From contig OY759273.1 in assembly GCA_963662155.1 (NCBI GenBank), forward strand, positions 25,920,456 to 25,984,455: DNA of 64,000 nt, in the 5' to 3' direction. Shown piece after piece: positions 62,301 through 64,000 of the stretch. Under the pieces are notes generated by a model. That model did no database searches and had not been told where the DNA came from. It worked only from the letters and a program-made list of their open reading frames with translations. The stretch is from Lamellibrachia columna (taxonomy: Eukaryota; Annelida; Polychaeta; Sabellida; Siboglinidae). The position numbers and the translations under genes were made by a program. Numbering within the stretch: the stretch's first letter is position 1; each line of letters begins with the position of its first letter.

Positions 62301-63935
62301 ACTAGAAGAAACATAACATACAAGGGAAAAAAGTTAATTACACCTCTTTATAAAGCAATAGTTAGACCTCATTTAGAATACTGTATACAAGCATGGAGAC
62401 CATATCGTAAGAAGGATATAGATACGCTTGAACGCATACAAAGGAGAGCAACTAAAATGATTCCAGAACTTAGAGACCTTAGTTATGAAGAACGCCTGAA
62501 AGAATGTGGTTTAACAACTCTAGAGACAAGGAGGTTAAGAGGAGATCAGATTGAAGTTTTTAAGATCTTGAATGGGTATGAAAATATTGATAGAAATATG
62601 TTTTTCTCACTCAAGAAGGATAGCAGAACTAGAGGACATGAGGTAAAATTAGTAAAGGATCAATGTAGATTGGACATCAGGAAGCACTCGTTCTCACAAA
62701 GGACAATAAATGAATGGAACAAATTGTCTACAGATTGTGTAACTGTTAGCAGCGTGAATATGTTTAAAAACAAGGTTGACACATATCTCAGGAGGGCGGG
62801 TTATAAGTAGATGAACATTGATGGACTCTCGATAAGCCAATGGCTTCCTTGTCCACTTGCCATCTGGGCCTTTGGCTTGGATGGCAAATCTTGTTAAATC
62901 TTGTTAAAATTTGCCTGCGGACTCCCAAATATAAGCAAAGTGGGAGTCAGGTGAACTCCCACCAGTTTCCCATGGAAATCAATGCCTGCATATAATGTGC
63001 TTTCTCCAGACGCCAGTATTGGATACTTCAGTATGTGTCATTGAAAGACACCATTGTTACATCTGAAGTTCTGAACTCTGCAACCTGTAATAATTGTCTT
63101 CTCTTTTGGCAGGAAACCTTCGGTCATGTTGCCCTGTTCTTTCATGACATCTATGGAGGGGACTTTGTGGCCGTTCTCTGGAGGCCACAGGCTTTCCAAC
63201 CGCAGCCGTTCAAGGTGTGTCACTATTCTTGTTTTGTGTCCTCTGTGTTAAATATATCTGTTCTTGATCACCTAAATGTGTCTTAATGAACCAGTTTTTT
63301 TTTACAATTTGACCTTTATCTATTTATGAATATCAACATTGCCCTTCTGTAAACTTGCGAACAGCTTTCGACAATTTCCAATATTCACGTTAGGTGTATC
63401 AGGTCAAAGGTCGAGGTTAGTGACCTTGGCAACAAATTGTTTTCAACTGCCACATAATGCAGGTCTGTGGATAGGACGTCTTAGCTTTTTTAAACTAACA
63501 CCAGTATTTTAGTACAGTTAGGACCAAAGTTATGTTTACATACATGTTACGAGGTAACGCAACATTTATGTAATTTTTAATCATTAATATGCAAAAACTC
63601 TAAAACTATTTTACTCACAAGTCTGACATTTGGCATAAGTAAATTTCACAACTGGTACAATACGTGTGCAAAATTGCATTAAAACAGAGGGATCAAGACT
63701 TTTAGTGGTTGATGGAACGACCCATATATATATCCATAAAAAACATATACATGTATATAAACTCTGTTGAATGTTGCAGGTGTCGCATGTGAATTGTTCC
63801 ATGCCAACAGGAGGCAGCACTGATGACAAGATGACGCTGGTGCCCAACGTTCCAGCGATCATCGAAGAGTTCCACATTCTCGGCAAAGGACTTGTAGAAT
63901 CAGTTGACACTAAGACAGAGCAATGGAGCATTTGA
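32286..63935 (+). CDS. NOL6: Nucleolar protein 6 (NOL6/Nrap/Utp22), complete spliced gene, 24 coding exons
   Basis: NOL6 is a nucleolar scaffold of the UTP-C part of the small-subunit processome (yeast Utp22, partner of Rrp7) and is needed for pre-18S rRNA processing. I joined these exons: 32286-32330, 36131-36206, 37333-37514, 39467-39583, 40134-40316, 41125-41293, 41968-42108, 42968-43137, 43739-43859, 45581-45747, 47464-47579, 48120-48297, 51308-51430, 51753-51901, 52185-52425, 53169-53277, 54745-54899, 56086-56249, 56746-56901, 57953-58050, 58402-58628, 59863-60063, 63113-63214, 63780-63935. All use GT-AG, all phases agree, and the total of 3546 nt encodes 1181 residues, against about 1146 in human. 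Family signatures include PTNEEINELRETE, GSYLLGT, LNQRYLRKRALYL, FWG..LRRFQDG, FLRFLDLLATHDW and FQPQPFK. The fold is a catalytically dead tandem nucleotidyltransferase (Nrap domains). Start: ATG 32286 has a purine at -3 and a basic MKRK start. An in-frame ATG at 32118 would add 56 residues. Confidence 0.95.
32696..33118. repeat. Direct duplication, copy 1 (NOL6 intron 1)
   Basis: About 420 bases, roughly 92% alike to 33261-33683 (offset about 565). Shared text includes AAGATACATCATGG, GTGTGGGGGTCATTCATACC and GGGGCGGTTGGTAAAAAGTA. Confidence 0.9.
33261..33683. repeat. Direct duplication, copy 2 (NOL6 intron 1)
   Basis: Second copy of the intron 1 duplication. No coding potential is seen in either copy. 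Confidence 0.9.
33690..36130. other. Remainder of NOL6 intron 1
   Basis: AT-rich, no repeat or RNA gene recognised. Open frames at 34722-34940 and 34977-35159 look random. Confidence 0.5.
36131..36206 (+). CDS. NOL6: NOL6 exon 2
   Basis: Residues 16-41, a charged low-complexity stretch (lysines, then EETPEDEDSG), bounded by a TTTTAG acceptor and a GTACAC donor. It ends in phase 1 and joins exon 3 through a split Asp codon. Supported by frame and charge pattern rather than by conservation. Confidence 0.75.
37333..37514 (+). CDS. NOL6: NOL6 exon 3
   Basis: Residues 41-101. It holds an acidic/serine stretch, a KRPRL basic patch (possible nuclear localisation signal) and the conserved NOL6 block PTNEEINELRETESLFHSSL. 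Acceptor TTTGACAG, donor GTATGT, ends in phase 0. Confidence 0.93.
38035..38265 (+). mobile_element. SINE copy in NOL6 intron 3
   Basis: Box B GGGTTCGAATCC (38106-38117) is intact; box A has decayed. The body and tail match the 31875 copy (CGTTTCGAAGCTTG, CACCTAGTCAGCTAGCTAT, TTAAGTAGGCCTACGTA). About 80% alike. Confidence 0.85.
39467..39583 (+). CDS. NOL6: NOL6 exon 4
   Basis: Residues 102-140, helical and charged (ITELLSEVTLKESKK...), continuing the conserved LLRLQVEELL-type helix of the family. Acceptor CTTGTAG, donor GTAAGT, phase 0 at both ends. Confidence 0.9.
40134..40316 (+). CDS. NOL6: NOL6 exon 5 (start of Nrap domain 1)
   Basis: Residues 141-201. It carries LTDQAW and the nucleotidyltransferase-like motif GSYLLGT (about 179-185) followed by PDLHADL, equivalent to the GS...D.D signature of the polymerase-beta fold and very close to vertebrate NOL6. 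Donor GTGAGT, phase 0 at both ends. Confidence 0.96.
41125..41293 (+). CDS. NOL6: NOL6 exon 6
   Basis: Residues 202-258, containing LNQRYLRKRALYL, a strongly conserved NOL6 block, then FAYHHGDHMKPVLVV. It ends in phase 1 at a GTATTT donor. Confidence 0.95.
41757..41983 (+). repeat. Inverted repeat arm 1, spanning the NOL6 exon 7 acceptor
   Basis: Matches the reverse complement of 45022-45250 over about 225 bases at roughly 80%: CCAAATGTGAAAAACATG, GAGGCAT.CTTTATCC, TTATAAAAGTGAA, GATGTCTCATATGCATTTTA then GGGCCATTG. The last 16 or so bases are the start of exon 7. Confidence 0.85.
41968..42108 (+). CDS. NOL6: NOL6 exon 7
   Basis: Residues 258-305, with FSVRLHACPEDGAFKLNRF then SNVRRQW, matching the family's VRLHPCPPPDFF...NNVRSAW region. 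The acceptor (TGCATTTTAG) and about the first 16 exon bases lie inside a repeat that has an inverted copy at 45022-45250. Phase 1 in and out. Confidence 0.93.
42434..42522. repeat. 89-bp near-perfect palindrome in NOL6 intron 7
   Basis: Arms 42434-42477 and 42479-42522 around one base. The arms start GTACATGTATATAATTTGTA and differ at three places, each a G opposite T, so in plus-strand RNA every position can pair (41 Watson-Crick, 3 G.U). Confidence 0.9.
42968..43137 (+). CDS. NOL6: NOL6 exon 8
   Basis: Residues 305-361. Contains PHYNTSILRDM and the conserved DGVALLKVWLHQRALD helix. Acceptor TCTCCCAG, donor GTAGGC, ends in phase 0. Confidence 0.95.
43330..43505. repeat. CCTCAGTGAAGT-type minisatellite in NOL6 intron 8
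   Basis: About nine irregular copies of a 16-22 base CCCCTCAGTGARGTGACC unit. Confidence 0.85.
43548..43730. repeat. 12-bp minisatellite before NOL6 exon 9
   Basis: About 15 copies of TTGTGTACACCC and CATGTGTACACC variants, ending about 10 bases before the exon 9 acceptor. Confidence 0.92.
43739..43859 (+). CDS. NOL6: NOL6 exon 9
   Basis: Residues 362-402, GKGSFSGFVMTMYVAYLL then MSSYQVMRNTL, matching the family's GGFTGFL...MSGYQVLRS. A TACACCC-type minisatellite ends about 10 bases before the acceptor. The donor GTCAGT is weaker than the others. Ends in phase 1. Confidence 0.93.
44105..44292 (+). mobile_element. Old LINE 3' end fragment in NOL6 intron 9
   Basis: Landmarks in order match the LINE at 61540-62910: AATGAATGGAACAATTGTCT, GTAAATGTTAGCAGTG, GATATGTTCAAAAT, GGCGGGCTA, ACTCCCGATGA, CGGCCACCTGG, then a tail-like TGGTTAAATATTGTTAA. 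More decayed than the other copies. Confidence 0.65.
45022..45250 (-). repeat. Inverted repeat arm 2, in NOL6 intron 9
   Basis: Reverse-complement partner of 41757-41983. It retains a copy of the exon 7 acceptor and about 14 exon bases in antisense orientation. Confidence 0.85.
45428..45556. repeat. 24-bp minisatellite before NOL6 exon 10
   Basis: Five copies of GACCTGGAGTGTCTCGCCTT plus AAAN, ending 25 bases before the exon 10 acceptor. Confidence 0.95.
45581..45747 (+). CDS. NOL6: NOL6 exon 10
   Basis: Residues 402-457, GISLAPSM then FNDTFTVVFVDPTGYVNLCADM, matching the NGISL...FSVVFLDSSGHLNLCADV block. A 24-bp tandem array ends about 25 bases before the acceptor. Ends in phase 0. Confidence 0.95.
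47059..47340 (+). other. Unassigned 93-codon open frame in NOL6 intron 10
   Basis: Open frame from ATG to TAA, just after an acceptor-like TGTAGTTTCAG. Composition looks protein-like (for example LRAKEK-free stretches such as EYLKDVISQI and LEETLKAVVPFYLV) and it is not simple repeat. It does not fit between NOL6 exons 10 and 11. It may be a transposon or retrocopy fragment; I recognise no family. Confidence 0.25.
47464..47579 (+). CDS. NOL6: NOL6 exon 11
   Basis: Residues 458-496, VKQEARRSLEFLETPGLDGF then VPFDLKFDQ, matching the VQHEARLSMMLLDSRADDGFH block. Ends in phase 2 at a GTACAT donor, completing a Cys codon with exon 12. Confidence 0.92.
48120..48297 (+). CDS. NOL6: NOL6 exon 12
   Basis: Residues 496-555, helical, with RDHCGDMVAVCLPRLLELT matching the DNGGDYVSAALGPLTTLL region. 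Acceptor GATTCAG, donor GTAGGT, ends in phase 0. Confidence 0.9.
48332..48345. promoter_or_regulatory. Perfect palindromic X-box-like motif (RFX site)
   Basis: GTTACCATGGTAAC fits the RFX consensus GTNRCC-N2-RGYAAC on both strands. It lies 35 bases into NOL6 intron 12. Chance occurrence is possible; no target gene is implied. Confidence 0.3.
49570..51030 (+). mobile_element. Penelope-like element relic with long inverted ends
   Basis: Inside NOL6 intron 12. Ends 49570-49703 and 50899-51030 are inverted copies (about 80%) sharing TGAGTAATATTTTTACTTAT, TGCTATCAGCAA, CTTCAGAC and GCAGACGTATCAC. Between them are broken coding segments: RT motifs GTAMGSPVSPIVANLFME and a downstream RYVDDIL (YVDD box), then HHYITPEDRSE, then CNATYIGETKRTLGTRIKEH, the GIY-YIG endonuclease start, and DWEGAKFVDRESDWRTKGTK. 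Stops and frameshifts (for example TGA near 49900) make it dead. This RT plus GIY-YIG order defines Penelope-like elements. Confidence 0.88.
49700..50830 (+). pseudogene. Penelope-like RT/GIY-YIG polyprotein, frameshifted
   Basis: Reads in several frames: RT palm from about 49700 to 50270, then the endonuclease domain from about 50500 to 50820 (CKNCNATYIGETKR, EVIWIRKTK). In-frame stops lie after the 49560-49901 frame and at 50811-50813. The 5' part of the RT is missing or unrecognisable. Confidence 0.8.
51308..51430 (+). CDS. NOL6: NOL6 exon 13
   Basis: Residues 556-596, with LTFGLLLDSDHCNSVLDKGP, matching the family's LTLGLLLRPEGLTSVLELGP. Acceptor TTGCAG, donor GTAGGG, phase 0 at both ends. 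Confidence 0.93.
51753..51901 (+). CDS. NOL6: NOL6 exon 14
   Basis: Residues 597-646. FWG (603-605) and LRRFQDG (610-616) form one of the most conserved NOL6/Utp22 signatures, followed by EAVVW. Ends in phase 2 at GTTTGG. Confidence 0.97.
52185..52425 (+). CDS. NOL6: NOL6 exon 15
   Basis: Residues 646-726. Contains YDSLCRDVRRLKDLPLAINS and SPVFRFAE, matching YDDLSRLLWGLEGLPLTVSA...PVLRYTE. Acceptor TTACAG, donor GTCAGT, ends in phase 0. Confidence 0.95.
53169..53277 (+). CDS. NOL6: NOL6 exon 16
   Basis: Residues 727-763, proline-rich: TFPPMPATF, then LPEKPCPPWTPAMEG, matching the PP.P...LDKPCPAYVEPM linker. Donor GTGAGT, ends in phase 1. Confidence 0.93.
53465..53650 (-). mobile_element. 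SINE copy, minus strand, NOL6 intron 16
   Basis: On the minus strand, GTGGTCTAATGGTTAGAGC (box A) is followed by ACCCGATTGTCAATTGAG, the same tRNA-Asp-like head as at 13298. Box B is decayed and the body diverges. Confidence 0.7.
54322..54452. mobile_element. Foldback/MITE-like element in NOL6 intron 16
   Basis: Left arm 54322-54367 (GTGGACGTTTGACGTAGAT) pairs with the inverse of the right arm 54410-54452 (ATCTATGTCAGACGTCCAC) at about 85% over 43-46 bases, with a loop of about 42 bases. Confidence 0.75.
54745..54899 (+). CDS. NOL6: NOL6 exon 17
   Basis: Residues 763-814. ILERTGKWPDDKDAVQRIKA matches LEGSGQWPQDAEAVQRVRA. The acceptor is CTTCCTAG and the donor GTATGA. Ends in phase 0 at VDVLK. 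Confidence 0.95.
56086..56249 (+). CDS. NOL6: NOL6 exon 18
   Basis: Residues 815-869. YVFRLRVGYHHEIALLKMV and RLERDLVALPKLTTALHG match the FVFRIRVAYQREPQILKEV...LPLLTSALHG block. Of two nearby donors, GTGGGT at 56250 keeps frame with exon 19. Confidence 0.93.
56746..56901 (+). CDS. NOL6: NOL6 exon 19
   Basis: Residues 869-921. VQQQHGSYSGTVRLTKRW then EEAVELLAASLF match LQQQHPAFSGVARLAKRW...ESLDLVAAALF. Donor GTAAGG, ends in phase 2. Confidence 0.96.
56983..57082. repeat. 13-bp minisatellite in NOL6 intron 19
   Basis: Seven copies of TACAAGTACAATG, almost without change. Confidence 0.97.
57953..58050 (+). CDS. NOL6: NOL6 exon 20
   Basis: Residues 921-954, VGFLRFLDLLATHDW then PLIINFNSELS, matching VGFLRFLFLVSTFDWKNNPLFVNLNNEL. 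Acceptor TTGCTGTAG, donor GTAAGT, ends in phase 1. Confidence 0.95.
58402..58628 (+). CDS. NOL6: NOL6 exon 21
   Basis: Residues 954-1029. PTPYDRDGVMWTQHRPTAQI matches TPQDRKNSVWTQDGPSAQI. The acceptor at 58401 (TTTGACAG) was chosen because it gives ELS-KEDYTEIEM in frame. Donor GTATCA, ends in phase 0. Confidence 0.94.
59270..59490 (-). pseudogene. LINE reverse transcriptase C-terminal fragment
   Basis: Minus-strand frame with CLARLVTWSPLFSHSLSPVK, then SLHWLPVDYCIIFQICTYQA and LAY: the 'SLHWLPV.YRI.FKI...TYKAL' block at the end of CR1/L2-type LINE ORF2. It is about 210 bases long and isolated, inside NOL6 intron 21. Confidence 0.75.
59863..60063 (+). CDS. NOL6: NOL6 exon 22
   Basis: Residues 1030-1096. 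IFRPPLEIFDVIIHL and VVNYDPVQCYLRELR match TVFRPPLDIYDVLIRL...VLGYDPPQLYLTQLR. Acceptor GTTTCAG, donor GTATGT, phase 0 at both ends. Confidence 0.97.
61253..61299. repeat. (CATG)n(CCTG)n microsatellite
   Basis: GCATGCATGCATGC followed by five CCTG units in NOL6 intron 22. Confidence 0.95.
61540..62910 (+). mobile_element. 5'-truncated non-LTR retrotransposon (CR1/jockey group LINE)
   Basis: Inserted in NOL6 intron 22. The upstream frame to about 61540 still reads LLNSSQHGFLKARSCLTN, a typical RT block, after a frameshift. The 3' UTR (GATGGACTCTCGATAAGCCA, then TTGTCCACTTGCCATCTGGG) ends in two CTTGTTAAAT tail units. The relatively intact frame suggests a younger copy than the three 3' fragments elsewhere in the window. 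Confidence 0.88.
61674..62810 (+). CDS. LINE reverse transcriptase, partial ORF2 (378 codons)
   Basis: RNA-directed DNA polymerase of a non-LTR retrotransposon, truncated at its N-terminus. Motifs: IIYLDFQKAFDKVPHQRLL at about residues 20-38 (catalytic Asp in LDF), SGVPQGSVLGP at about 79-89, and FADD at 110-113 (the YxDD box). The rest is the thumb and C-terminal region, ending RRAGYK before TAG. The endonuclease and the first RT blocks are missing, so it cannot mobilise itself. The given start is only the first ATG after the frameshift, not a real start. Confidence 0.88.
   Translation: MLCFLEEITKWIDVGSPVDIIYLDFQKAFDKVPHQRLLLKLKAHGIGDSITDWIEQWLTDRRQRVVVDGEVSNWKSVLSGVPQGSVLGPILFLIYINDLDDSITSNVLKFADDTKLFRNVNTDGDKQHLQNDLDRLVKWSEKWQMLFNFGKCKCLHTGHGNLNVNYKMGDTVLGTTVKEKDLGVTISADMKVSEQCGIAASKGNQILGLTRRNITYKGKKLITPLYKAIVRPHLEYCIQAWRPYRKKDIDTLERIQRRATKMIPELRDLSYEERLKECGLTTLETRRLRGDQIEVFKILNGYENIDRNMFFSLKKDSRTRGHEVKLVKDQCRLDIRKHSFSQRTINEWNKLSTDCVTVSSVNMFKNKVDTYLRRAGYK
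63113..63214 (+). CDS. NOL6: NOL6 exon 23
   Basis: Residues 1097-1130. TFGHVALFFHDIYGGDFVAV then RPQAFQPQPFK, the near C-terminal block of the family. Acceptor TTGGCAG, donor GTGTGT, phase 0 at both ends. Confidence 0.97.
63780..63935 (+). CDS. NOL6: NOL6 exon 24 (terminal, with stop)
   Basis: Residues 1131-1181 then TGA. VPNVPAIIEEFHILGKGLV then TEQWSI matches the family C-terminus (VPNVEAILEDFAVLGEGLV...SERWTV). No AATAAA is visible in the 65 bases left in the window, so the poly(A) site is outside. Confidence 0.96.
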   Translation: MSHVNCSMPTGGSTDDKMTLVPNVPAIIEEFHILGKGLVESVDTKTEQWSI

Positions 63936-64000
63936 TGGCACACACCGATTGTTGATGGTTCCTCGGAAACTTTGTATGTCGATGCCTATGAACCAGGGTT

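Overview
This is a eukaryotic, animal nuclear window: spliced genes with GT-AG introns, LINE, SINE and Penelope-like retroelement relics, Helitron-like ends, and a very heavy load of micro- and minisatellites. The style (long TG/TGCG, GGGA and AT tracts, many minisatellites, tRNA-headed SINEs, a Penelope-like element) suits a marine invertebrate, possibly a lophotrochozoan such as a mollusc. The species cannot be fixed from the sequence.

Layout. 1-17 kb is repeat-dominated: a tandem array of roughly 0.9-1 kb units, a 1.7 kb array of 41-bp units, a 2.1 kb array of 33-bp units arranged as 66-bp dimers, a degraded LINE on the minus strand (about 8.35-9.11 kb), a SINE that splits a 30-bp array, and AT and GGGA tracts. 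From 24.27 kb down to 17.26 kb, on the minus strand, lies an unnamed gene for a secreted or membrane-anchored cysteine-rich protein: a signal-peptide exon followed by five exons, all bounded by phase-1 introns and carrying EB/EGF-like cysteine modules. No stop codon was reached. A possible small two-exon cysteine-rich gene lies on the plus strand at 25.38-25.75 kb. 26-31.8 kb is mostly non-coding with MITE- and Helitron-like relics.

From 32.29 to 63.94 kb, plus strand, is one complete gene, NOL6 (nucleolar protein 6, Nrap, homologue of yeast Utp22). I resolved 24 coding exons. They sum to 3546 nt, an exact multiple of three, giving 1181 residues, all phases agree, and the stop is at 63935. 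NOL6 is a structural part of the small-subunit processome and is needed for 18S rRNA maturation. Its introns hold a Penelope-like element with long inverted ends, a CR1/jockey-type LINE with a 378-residue ORF, older 3' fragments of the same LINE family, SINEs, foldback elements, and minisatellites that abut splice acceptors.

The points most worth a second look are: an inverted repeat pair in NOL6 in which one arm contains the exon 7 splice acceptor and bracketing exons 7-9; an 89-bp intronic hairpin whose only mismatches are G.U wobbles; the phase-1 EB-module gene; and two Helitron-like 3' ends. Most long open frames in the window are artefacts of tandem repeats whose unit length keeps frames open.
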